Source of the DNA: Clostridiaceae bacterium
GTDB taxonomy: Bacteria > Bacillota > Clostridia > Oscillospirales > Acutalibacteraceae
NCBI GenBank assembly: GCA_016292705.1
Contig: JAEDHZ010000100.1
Coordinates: 1 to 6,115 of the forward strand
Reading direction: 5' to 3'
DNA length: 6,115 nucleotides
In this document: one piece after another, positions 1 to 6,088 of the stretch
How the letters are laid out: each line of letters starts with the position of its first letter
Position numbering within the stretch: the stretch's first letter is position 1
Made by a program: the position numbers and the translations under genes
Notes under the pieces: generated by a model
What the model was told of the DNA's origin: nothing
Databases searched by the model: none
The model's input: only the letters and a program-made list of their open reading frames with translations

Positions 1-39
1 GGCCCGTATGGATCACGGCATTCTTAAACAGTGTCTTTC

Positions 40-1185
40 TCATACCGGAACCACACTTCCCACCGCCATCAGGATATAGGCGGCTACAATCGCAAGTTCA
101 AGCGGAAGTCCGCTTTTTTTGATCAGATTATTCTCGGGGGCTTCTTTCCTGGCGTTGTGGTACGCCGGACCAACCATTACGGCAATCAGAATCGCACTCA
201 GACCGCCGGCGGTCCTCATCAGCTCCATGAAGCCGGCGAGATTGAAAAGCACAACAATAAGCGACGGCACTGTTGCAAGAAGCCAGCTGATTCTGGTGCC
301 GGTATGAAGCATATCGCTTACGATGCCGCCGAGAGCCAGCGACAGCGACCAATAGGTCGTCAGCATAGCAAGAATCGTGAAAAGACTGCCGATTACTTGT
401 GCCCAAAGTCCGATGCCTTGGCTCCAGCCGACCATTGCAAGTTCGGTCACCTCAGTTGACGAAATCAGAGAGCATACTGAAATGACGAGAATCAGCAAAA
501 AAGTATTAAACAGTCCCAGAAAGACCGCCTTATGGATTTTCTTTTTGTCGCCGTCAAGTCCCTCGACTGCCTGTGGCACTGAGAAAAAGGCGGACATGGC
601 AAACATAGCAAGACCGTAATAGGCCAGCGCATCGTTGACCGTTCCGGCGGAAAGGCTCAGCGGATTACGGGCTTTGATGAAGGAAGCAACAGCAAGCACG
701 CCGATCAGTCCAAAAATCACCATCACGGCAATTTTTTCGGAAACGCCGACCGCTTTAAGTCCGAAAAGAACAACGGACGCTGCCACCGCATAGAAAAGCA
801 GTTTGGCGACAATCGGCGGTATCGGAAGAAGTCCGACAATGACCTCTTCGGCACCAGAGATATAGGCCGCAAGGTTTGTTACGAGAATAACCGCCATCAG
901 TGAAAAGAAAATTACGGACAGGGGCTTTTTCCACTTTCCTCTGAAAAGGAAGCGGTTCAGGCAGGAGATGATCTGACCTCCTTTACCCTCTTTGAAGGCG
1001 ATTTCCGCAATCATCATGTGAAGCACGTAGCTTGCAAGAAGCGACAGAATCAAGATTAAAGTTGAAAGAATGATACCGTTTTTCGCCGCCATATAAGGCA
1101 TACTCAGTACACCGGCGCCGATTCCGTAGCCCGTGATGATACAGGCGGCCTCCCATGTGGTCAGTTGTTTTTTGTTACTGTTCAT
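40..1185 (-). CDS. aromatic/hydroxy amino acid permease family (HAAAP, APC-type fold)
   Basis: This 381-residue inner-membrane protein is very hydrophobic with about 11 membrane segments (near residues 12-33, 38-62, 88-110, 124-145, 151-170, 187-206, 218-241, 258-288, 297-320, 324-341 and 360-381). The first segment holds the glycine-rich break GYGIGAGVLSMPY (19-31), the substrate- and ion-binding unwound helix typical of the tryptophan/tyrosine/serine-threonine permeases and their eukaryotic Aa_trans relatives. A short charged cytoplasmic N-terminus is present and there is no cleavable signal. Length is near the family's usual 400 residues. The ATG has GGGAG (1193-1197) 7 nt upstream. It has its own promoter and lies beyond the operon terminator, so a shared role with methionine synthesis is not shown. 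Substrate cannot be told from sequence; symport with H+ or Na+ is the family norm. The stop is 39 nt from the window edge. Confidence 0.85.
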   Translation of the reverse strand: MNSNKKQLTTWEAACIITGYGIGAGVLSMPYMAAKNGIILSTLILILSLLASYVLHMMIAEIAFKEGKGGQIISCLNRFLFRGKWKKPLSVIFFSLMAVILVTNLAAYISGAEEVIVGLLPIPPIVAKLLFYAVAASVVLFGLKAVGVSEKIAVMVIFGLIGVLAVASFIKARNPLSLSAGTVNDALAYYGLAMFAMSAFFSVPQAVEGLDGDKKKIHKAVFLGLFNTFLLILVISVCSLISSTEVTELAMVGWSQGIGLWAQVIGSLFTILAMLTTYWSLSLALGGIVSDMLHTGTRISWLLATVPSLIVVLFNLAGFMELMRTAGGLSAILIAVMVGPAYHNARKEAPENNLIKKSGLPLELAIVAAYILMAVGSVVPV

Positions 1186-1203
1186 TTTATTACTCCCGTC
1201 TTA

Positions 1204-1246
1204 CCGGAAAGAACAATTACCAGGCTCTTTGACCGGCAGTTTTTTT
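1204..1246. other. possible hairpin in the permease leader
   Basis: Arms CCGGAAAGA (1204-1212) and TCTTT-GA-CCGG (1226-1236) can pair in 5 plus 4 bp around a 13-nt loop with a small 2-nt bulge. On the plus strand it is followed by seven T (1240-1246), so it looks like a terminator for plus-strand transcripts; on the minus strand it falls in the permease leader, after an A run and before the ribosome binding site. The stem is imperfect and no known riboswitch or T-box motif is recognised. Confidence 0.3.
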
Positions 1247-1265
1247 GATATCGTTTATGTCAGGT

Positions 1266-1295
1266 ATTATATCACAGCAAAGGGAAAATTGACAG
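1266..1295 (-). promoter_or_regulatory. sigma-70-type promoter with extended -10 for the permease gene
   Basis: The minus strand shows CTGTCA (1295-1290, four of six to the -35 consensus), an 18-nt spacer and a perfect TATAAT (1271-1266) preceded by TGA, an extended -10. Transcription would begin near 1259, giving a leader of roughly 75 nt before the permease ATG. Position, orientation and the terminator upstream agree with an independent transcription unit. Confidence 0.65.
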
Positions 1296-1334
1296 ATACT
1301 TTTCAGGATTATTTTTATTTTATTCTATCGTTTA

Positions 1335-1541
1335 TTAATCGCTGCAGGCAATGTACTGCGCTTCAGAAATTTTGCAATAGTCTGCGCACTAATAAAAGCC
1401 ATAGCAAATCCGGGTAATGATCCCGTCATGACATTGCTTTTCAAGATCGGATTTAATGATTCCGTCGGCTGCAAAATTGCCGTTTTGTGCGATGCCGTAG
1501 TAGTTTTTCAAAATCATTTTTGCCGTTTCAATCTTCGTCAT
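1335..1541 (-). pseudogene. short coding-like frame of unknown family, interrupted by an in-frame TAG
   Basis: From ATG 1541 the minus strand reads 50 codons to a TAG at 1391-1389. The same frame continues for 17 more codons and ends in a double TAATAA (1337-1332). The first part begins MTKIETAKMILKNYYG and is a plausible soluble helix-rich sequence with codons like those of the neighbours; the part after the TAG contains three Cys in 17 residues. A near copy of the start (15-nt repeat, one mismatch) lies 20 nt upstream and encodes only a 7-residue peptide whose stop overlaps this ATG. No Shine-Dalgarno sequence precedes either start, and the frame follows directly after a terminator. I do not recognise the family. 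It may be a decayed gene, a small gene with amber read-through, or non-coding sequence; low certainty. Confidence 0.25.
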
Positions 1542-1582
1542 AATTGCTCAATTTTCGTCATACAAAAACAAAACTGTATGGC

Positions 1583-1625
1583 AAAAAGTGGCTGCCGCAA
1601 ATCGGTAAAACGAATAGCGACAGCC
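1583..1625 (-). terminator. rho-independent terminator of the met-trx-ftr operon
   Basis: Starting 28 nt after the FTR-like stop codon, the minus strand can form a 9-bp GC-rich stem (arms 1625-1617 and 1598-1590, with one G-U wobble) enclosing a loop that can add a small 3-bp inner stem (1613-1611 with 1604-1602). The stem is followed after two bases by a run of five T (1587-1583). This ends the operon before the permease gene. The T run is short, so some read-through is possible. Confidence 0.7.
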
Positions 1626-1653
1626 CTGTTTTCTGTGTTATTCAGAACCACAA

Positions 1654-1851
1654 TTACTTTTCCTTATAGTAAAGCATACAGTGACAGTAGCCCTCAAAAT
1701 CGGGGTCGTTGATCTTTTCACGGAAATCCCTGCACATACACTTTGTGTCCTCGCTCTGCTCCCGTATGCACGGACAGTATCCGCCCGTTCTTTTCAGTCC
1801 ATCTTTGACAACCTTGACAACATCGGCATTTTCATTGAGCCTGATTTTCAT
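1654..1851 (-). CDS. ferredoxin:thioredoxin reductase catalytic (beta) chain-like protein
   Basis: This 65-residue protein carries three CxC motifs: CPC (26-28), CMC (38-40) and CHC (56-58), the last in the context CHCMLYY, like the CHCML of plant FTR. In that family, four of the six cysteines hold a [4Fe-4S] cluster and two form the redox-active disulfide, so that ferredoxin electrons reduce thioredoxin. Its place 2 nt after a thioredoxin gene supports such a role. Spacing between motifs is 9 and 15 residues, versus 16 and 8 in the plant/cyanobacterial form as I recall it, with the same total of 24. The protein is shorter than the plant chain (about 110 residues), and no variable alpha chain is present. 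A TTG start at 1857 is possible in frame, but the ATG at 1851 has GGAGGG at ideal spacing. Assignment to the family is good; the ferredoxin donor and thioredoxin target are inferred. Confidence 0.85.
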   Translation of the reverse strand: MKIRLNENADVVKVVKDGLKRTGGYCPCIREQSEDTKCMCRDFREKINDPDFEGYCHCMLYYKEK

Positions 1852-1853
1852 TT

Positions 1854-2162
1854 TCAACCCTCCATGAGTGCAAGAATCTCTTCCTTTTCATGATATCCGG
1901 TTGTTGAGTTAATGATTTTTCCGTTCTTCATTGCAACGAGCATCGGAATGAATCTTACGCCAAACTTTTCGGAAAGCTCGGGTTCTTCGTCAACATTGAC
2001 CTTGCAAACAGTAATGTTGTCGTTCTCCTCTGCAATTTCTTCAATAATCGGAGCGACCATCATGCACGGGCCGCACCATGTTGCCCAAAAATCGATAAGC
2101 ACCGGGGTTTCGCTCTGATTGACAATTTCATCGTAATTATCCTTTGTGAGAGTGATTTCCAT
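1854..2162 (-). CDS. trxA: thioredoxin
   Basis: This 102-residue cytoplasmic thioredoxin reduces protein disulfides. It has the classic active site WCGPC (29-33), the buried acid Asp24 in LIDFWA, the cis-proline in FIP (71-73) and the C-terminal GY...K strand-helix end; there is no signal peptide. The length is typical of a single thioredoxin fold. An in-frame ATG at 2180 would add six residues (MKRGIF), but the ATG at 2162 is chosen because AGAGG lies 7 nt before it and MEITLT begins the first beta strand as in other thioredoxins. The gene lies 19 nt after metH and 2 nt before an FTR-like gene, so its reductant is probably ferredoxin through that partner, and no NADPH-thioredoxin reductase gene is in the window. 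The identity is firm; a specific role toward MetH or its activation protein is only suggested by position. Confidence 0.95.
   Translation of the reverse strand: MEITLTKDNYDEIVNQSETPVLIDFWATWCGPCMMVAPIIEEIAEENDNITVCKVNVDEEPELSEKFGVRFIPMLVAMKNGKIINSTTGYHEKEEILALMEG
1858..1863 (-). promoter_or_regulatory. ribosome binding site deciding the FTR-like start, inside the thioredoxin gene
   Basis: GGAGGG is placed 6 nt before ATG 1851 and is made from the last two sense codons of the thioredoxin gene (Glu-Gly). It directly abuts the in-frame TTG at 1857, ruling that out as the main start. The arrangement implies tight, probably coupled, translation of thioredoxin and its presumed reductase. Confidence 0.75.
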
Positions 2163-2169
2163 AAAAATA

Positions 2170-2174
2170 CCTCT
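2170..2174 (-). promoter_or_regulatory. ribosome binding site deciding the thioredoxin start
   Basis: AGAGG ends 7 nt before ATG 2162. It lies inside the six codons that would be added by the alternative ATG at 2180, which itself has only AT-rich sequence and the metH stop codon before it. This places the true start at 2162. Confidence 0.7.
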
Positions 2175-2181
2175 TTTCATT

Positions 2182-4590
2182 TTATTCAGCTTTATTGCGA
2201 ATTATTTCAGCATATCTTACAGTTTCCATTGCATCCTTTGAATACTTATCTGCACCGATGCTTTCAGCGTATTCTTTCGTCAGAACTGCACCGCCGACAA
2301 CGACCTTGCATTCAGGCGCCTGCTCTCGCAGAGCCTTGATTGTTGCTTCCATTGCGGGAACAGTTGTTGTCATGAGAGCACTGAGCCCGACAAGCTTTGC
2401 ATTATTGCTTTTGACAGCGTCAACAACCGCTTGCTTTTCAACATCCTTGCCGAGGTCAATGACATTGTATCCGTAGTTTTCCAAAAGGAGGCGGACAATA
2501 TTCTTTCCGATGTCGTGAACATCGCCTTTTACGGTTGCAAGAACGACCGGGAACGAATTATCACCCGCACCGCTCCCCTTTTGAATTGATGCAGCTTTTA
2601 TTTTTTCAAACGCACTTTTTGCCGCTTCCGCACTCATAAGAAGCTGTGGAAGATATATCCTTTTTTCTTCAAAACCTTTGCCCACCTCATCAAGAGCCGG
2701 AATGACAACTGTGTTCACAATTTCAAGTCCGTCCGTTTTTGAAAGCAGCTTTTCGCAAAGCTCTCCGGAATTGTCCTTGAGTCCTTTGATGATTGCCGAT
2801 TTAAGCGTTGCAGAAAGGTCTTCCTCCTTTTCCAGAAGCACGGCAGCAGTTTTCGTTTCCGCCTTGTTTTCGTCACAGAAAGAAATGTAGTCCGCAAAGC
2901 CTTCATCAAGTCCGCAAAGCGCACAATATGTTTTATATGCGCTTATCATCTCCCGACTTGCGGGATTAAGTATTGCGGCGGAAAGCCCGTTTTCAAGAGC
3001 AAGCAGGAAAAACGATGAGTTTAACGCTCCCCTTTCCGGCAAACCGAAAGAAACATTGGAAACGCCGAGACTTGTGTGACAGCCGAGTCTGCGGCGTATT
3101 TCCGAAAGCGCTTTTATTGTCACTCTCGCCGCAAACGGATCGGCACTGACCGTCATTGCGAGTGTGTCAAAAACAATGTCCTTTTTGTCAATTCCGTATT
3201 CTTCAGCAGTTTTCAGAATCTTTTCGGCAATTCGGACACGCTCTTCAGCTGTTTCGGGTATTCCGTTTTCATCAAGAGTAAGCGCAGTAACAACCCCTCC
3301 GTACTTTTTGACAAGAGGGAATATCGCTTTCATGCTTTCCTCTTTTCCGTTGACGGAGTTAATCATCGCTTTGCCGTTATACAGCCGCAAAGCACGCTCC
3401 ATTGCAGAAATATCAGCAGTATCAATCTGCAACGGCAGATCAAGCACTCCCTGAAGCTCAAAGACCGCAGTTGCAAGCATTGCACTTTCATCAATTCCGG
3501 GTATTCCGACATTTACATCAAGAATATCCGCACCGTTTTCCTGTTCGGAAAGTCCTTCGCGAAGAATGTAGCCGATATCGTTTTCCAAAAGTGCCTGCTT
3601 AAAGCGCTTTTTGCCCGTAGGATTGATTCTTTCCCCAATTATTACGGGCTTATTGCCAAAATATACGGCATGGGTATATGACGAAACAACTGTCAGATTC
3701 TTTTCAGTCTGTCTATTAAATTCAACATCCTTGACAGTTTCGGCAAGAAGCCTTATATAGCTGTCATTCGTTCCGCAGCAACCGCCGAGAATGGACACTC
3801 CTGCCTGCGCCATCTTTTTCATTTGAGCACAGAATTCCACGGCGTCAACATCAAAAACTGTTTTTCCGTCAACGCTTTTCGGCATACCGGCATTCGGTTT
3901 CATTATTACGGGCACGGACGCACAAGCAAGCATTCTTTTTGCAATTCCAAGAAGCTGACCGGGGCCGAGGGAGCAGTTTGCACCGATTGCATCGGCACCC
4001 ATGCCCTCAAGCATTGCAACCATTGCTTCCGGAGTTGCACCGGTTATGAGTTTTTCATCCTCACCGTAAGCATTGGTAACAAAAACAGGAAGCGTGCTGT
4101 TCTCCTTTGCGGCGAGAAGAGCCGCTTTTGTTTCATAGCTGTCGTTCATGGTTTCAATCATGATTAAATCGACATTATATTTTACGCCAAGCTTTACAAC
4201 CTCCGCAAAAGCAGCAACCGCATCCTCAAAAGCAAGATCCCCGAACGGTTTCAAAAGCTTTCCGAGCGAACCGATATCAAGAGCAACAAACTTTTCCTGC
4301 GGTGCGGTTGAAGCGTTTTTTGCGGCAACTGCATTTTCAATTGCCGCTTTGATTATTCTTTCAAGCTCATCCGGCTCATATTTAAGGCTGTTTGCACCGA
4401 ATGTATTTGCGCAGACAATGTTACTTCCTGCATCATAATACTTTTTATGAACGCTCTGAACAACCTGCGGATGCGAAAGGTTCCAGCTTTCCGTTGCCTC
4501 GCCGGGCTTGAGTCCTTCCTTTTGAAGATAGGTTCCCAAGCCGCCGTCAAGAATTATTATTCTGTTGTTTAAAAGTTCAGAAATGCTCAA
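2182..4590 (-). CDS. metH: cobalamin-dependent methionine synthase (MetH), lacking the activation domain
   Basis: The enzyme moves a methyl group from 5-methyl-THF via cobalamin to homocysteine, giving methionine and THF. Domains in an 802-residue numbering: homocysteine S-methyltransferase barrel (about 5-285; LDGGLGT at 14-20, zinc ligands Cys206 in GANCSLGP and Cys271/Cys272 in GGCCGT); pterin-binding barrel (about 316-570; IGERINPTG at 318-326, DILDVNVG at 355-362, SNVSFGLP at 511-518); helical B12 cap (about 585-675); B12-binding Rossmann domain (about 680-800) with the DVHDIGKN loop whose His692 should be the cobalt ligand, plus SALMTT and VVVGGA. The E. coli enzyme is about 1,227 residues; the missing C-terminal part matches the activation protein encoded upstream. 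No ATG is available. The frame can start at TTG 4605, but TTG 4590 is chosen because GGGGG lies 8 nt before it and the resulting N-terminus (MSISELL) fits the family. Two translated genes follow closely. Confidence 0.95.
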   Translation of the reverse strand: MSISELLNNRIIILDGGLGTYLQKEGLKPGEATESWNLSHPQVVQSVHKKYYDAGSNIVCANTFGANSLKYEPDELERIIKAAIENAVAAKNASTAPQEKFVALDIGSLGKLLKPFGDLAFEDAVAAFAEVVKLGVKYNVDLIMIETMNDSYETKAALLAAKENSTLPVFVTNAYGEDEKLITGATPEAMVAMLEGMGADAIGANCSLGPGQLLGIAKRMLACASVPVIMKPNAGMPKSVDGKTVFDVDAVEFCAQMKKMAQAGVSILGGCCGTNDSYIRLLAETVKDVEFNRQTEKNLTVVSSYTHAVYFGNKPVIIGERINPTGKKRFKQALLENDIGYILREGLSEQENGADILDVNVGIPGIDESAMLATAVFELQGVLDLPLQIDTADISAMERALRLYNGKAMINSVNGKEESMKAIFPLVKKYGGVVTALTLDENGIPETAEERVRIAEKILKTAEEYGIDKKDIVFDTLAMTVSADPFAARVTIKALSEIRRRLGCHTSLGVSNVSFGLPERGALNSSFFLLALENGLSAAILNPASREMISAYKTYCALCGLDEGFADYISFCDENKAETKTAAVLLEKEEDLSATLKSAIIKGLKDNSGELCEKLLSKTDGLEIVNTVVIPALDEVGKGFEEKRIYLPQLLMSAEAAKSAFEKIKAASIQKGSGAGDNSFPVVLATVKGDVHDIGKNIVRLLLENYGYNVIDLGKDVEKQAVVDAVKSNNAKLVGLSALMTTTVPAMEATIKALREQAPECKVVVGGAVLTKEYAESIGADKYSKDAMETVRYAEIIRNKAE

Positions 4591-4598
4591 GAAGGTTG

Positions 4599-4603
4599 CC
4601 CCC
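4599..4603 (-). promoter_or_regulatory. ribosome binding site deciding the metH TTG start
   Basis: A GGGGG run lies 8 nt before the TTG at 4590, whereas the upstream TTG at 4605 has no purine-rich site at a usable distance and overlaps this run. It is an imperfect Shine-Dalgarno match paired with a non-ATG start, so initiation may be moderate or partly coupled to the upstream gene, which ends 18 nt earlier. Confidence 0.5.
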
Positions 4604-4608
4604 AATCG

Positions 4609-5208
4609 TTATTCATAAACACCGATAATCGCTGTTACGGATTTTGACGGCGTCATCATCAGGTTTTCACCAAGACTTATTCCGAGCAGTTTCCGGCAGT
4701 TGAGTGCGGAAAAAATCTCCCTCTGAAGCGAAAGCGGAAGATCGCCGTAACCGGGACTGAACCTCGGCTTCAGGTTAAAGCCCTGTTTTTTATACTGCTC
4801 TTTCAGCTCGTCATTCAAAGTATCGCAAAGGCTTTCCACACGCTCGCTCCCGATTGCCTGCAGGCAGACAGCCTTTGCCGGCGAAACGAGAGATTGTGCC
4901 TTAATAAGCCTGTCCATTCCGTGACCGATTGTTGCGGCAAACAAAATAACTTTTACACATCCTCTGAGGTTGACAGAAAGGGACTTGCTTTTTGTTTTTG
5001 CAAAACCGAGGTCGATTTCATCGCCGGAAAACACAAGCGGAAACTCGCAAAAACAAGCCTTATAGGAAAGAACGCTTTCACATTCGCTGATGCACCGACT
5101 GAATAGCTTTTTTGTCTGCTCATCGGGAAACTTGCAGGACATATACCTGAAAACTTCCCGTTCATTCAGCGGAATATCACTATAGCTTTTTATTACTGCC
5201 TCACTCAT
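4609..5208 (-). CDS. stand-alone B12-dependent methionine synthase activation-domain protein
   Basis: This 199-residue protein resembles the C-terminal AdoMet-binding activation domain of MetH. In full-length MetH that domain provides AdoMet and accepts electrons to remethylate inactive cob(II)alamin. Visible signatures are ATIGHGMD (92-99), the AdoMet-site-like RFSPGYGDLPL (149-159, compare RxxxGY in the family) and LMMTPSKSV (183-191) followed by a hydrophobic strand at the C-terminus. A longer reading frame begins at 5259, but ATG 5208 is preferred: it sits inside the metF stop (ATGAGTGA overlap, 8 nt), which suggests translational coupling, while 5259 has no Shine-Dalgarno sequence and would overlap metF by 59 nt. 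Free-standing versions are known, for example from Thermotoga maritima next to its MetH. Since the MetH encoded just downstream lacks this domain, the two presumably work as a pair. That pairing is inferred from domain content and gene order. Confidence 0.88.
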   Translation of the reverse strand: MSEAVIKSYSDIPLNEREVFRYMSCKFPDEQTKKLFSRCISECESVLSYKACFCEFPLVFSGDEIDLGFAKTKSKSLSVNLRGCVKVILFAATIGHGMDRLIKAQSLVSPAKAVCLQAIGSERVESLCDTLNDELKEQYKKQGFNLKPRFSPGYGDLPLSLQREIFSALNCRKLLGISLGENLMMTPSKSVTAIIGVYE

Positions 5209-6088
5209 AGCTTTTTCCGAGAATATCCGAAAGGTTTGAATATATTTTCTGAGCCACATCGGGCTTATTCATCGAATATACATGAACATTACTGACACCG
5301 TTTGCAAAAAGGTCAATAATCTGATCTGTTGCATAGGCGATGCCTGCCTGCTTCATTGAAGCCTCGTCACTGCCGAAGCGATCAACAAGACTGATGAATC
5401 TCTGAGGAACATGACAGCCGGAAAGCTTCACAGCCCGTTCAACCTGGTTTGCCTTTGTAATCGGCATTATTCCGGCAACAACCGGAACATTCACACCGGC
5501 TTCACGAAGCTTATAGAGAAATCGATAAAGCAGAGTGTTATCAAAAAACATCTGAGTTGTCAAAAATTCGCAGCCGGCCTCAACCTTTGCTTTGAGGAAC
5601 CGGATATCCTCCTTGCTGTTTCTGCTTTCCGGATGAATTTCCGGATAGCACGCAGCCCCGATGCAAAAATCCGGGTTAGCCTCTTTGAGTTCAGCTATGA
5701 GCTCGGTTGCATGGTTATATGCCCATCCGTTCCTGTCGCAATCAAGCATATCCGCCGGAATATCACCACGAAGCGCAAGAATGTTTTCAACGCCGCTTGC
5801 TTTGATGTTTTCAATCTGACGACGCACCATTTCCTTTGTTGAGGAAACGCAGGTCAGGTGTTCAACGGTCTCAACGCCGTACTTTTCCTTTATGCTTTTT
5901 GCAATATCAAGCGTATACTTGCTTGTTCCTCCGCCGGCTCCGTAGGTAACGCTCATATATGCCGGTTTAATCTGCGCAATCGTTTTGACAGCCCGTTCAA
6001 CGCTTTCAAGTGCCGTTTCCTTTTTGGGTGGAAAAACCTCAAAGGAAAGCGACGGCTTTGGGTCATTGAGTATGCTTATAACTCTCAT
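5201..6088 (-). CDS. metF: 5,10-methylenetetrahydrofolate reductase (MetF)
   Basis: This 295-residue protein reduces 5,10-methylene-THF to 5-methyl-THF with a flavin cofactor in the cytoplasm, supplying the methyl donor for the methionine synthase encoded two genes downstream. The family is shown by FEVFPPK (16-22, with the catalytic-acid Glu at 17), SVTYGAGG (46-53), LRGD (106-109, the flavin/folate Asp), ACYPE (146-150), TTQMFFDN (177-184), GIMPI (206-210) and HVYSMN (269-274). The length equals that of the short bacterial type (about 295 residues), a single TIM barrel without the eukaryotic regulatory domain. The ATG start is preceded by GGAG (6096-6099) with 7 nt spacing. It is the first gene of the apparent operon; its stop overlaps the next start by 8 nt. 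No metV partner, as found beside metF in acetogens, is visible, so the physiological electron donor (NADH or other) cannot be told. The identification is firm. Confidence 0.96.
   Translation of the reverse strand: MRVISILNDPKPSLSFEVFPPKKETALESVERAVKTIAQIKPAYMSVTYGAGGGTSKYTLDIAKSIKEKYGVETVEHLTCVSSTKEMVRRQIENIKASGVENILALRGDIPADMLDCDRNGWAYNHATELIAELKEANPDFCIGAACYPEIHPESRNSKEDIRFLKAKVEAGCEFLTTQMFFDNTLLYRFLYKLREAGVNVPVVAGIMPITKANQVERAVKLSGCHVPQRFISLVDRFGSDEASMKQAGIAYATDQIIDLFANGVSNVHVYSMNKPDVAQKIYSNLSDILGKSYE

Noticed and set aside
1..39. Short inverted repeat CCGT/ACGG after the permease stop, as a terminator.
   Set aside because: The stem is only 4 bp, no T run is visible on the minus strand before the window edge, and the sequence is cut off.
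31..459. A 142-codon plus-strand frame opposite the permease 3' half.
   Set aside because: It is antisense to confident transmembrane coding sequence, and its His/Arg/Gln-rich translation is typical of a shadow frame.
1325..1402. A 25-codon minus-strand frame starting MAFISAQTIAK that overlaps the end of the 50-codon frame.
   Set aside because: It could be read as a frameshifted continuation, but it has no ribosome binding site and is too short to judge; the in-frame continuation past TAG is equally plausible.
1425..1432. An 8-nt palindrome GTCATGAC in the intergenic gap, as an operator.
   Set aside because: It is too short and over 150 nt upstream of the permease promoter; no second copy is seen near it.
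1133..1712. Two plus-strand open frames of 94 codons each across the permease start and the intergenic gap.
   Set aside because: They begin inside or next to minus-strand genes, lack a Shine-Dalgarno site, run through the permease promoter or the operon terminator, and show no family features.
2889..2920. A 12-nt direct repeat 20 nt apart inside metH.
   Set aside because: It falls in coding sequence as similar codons for ordinary residues and occurs only twice; nothing suggests a mobile or regulatory element.
3076..3681. A 201-codon open frame on the plus strand.
   Set aside because: It lies fully antisense to the conserved pterin-binding region of metH, has no recognisable domain and no convincing start site; it is a by-product of the codon use of the real gene.
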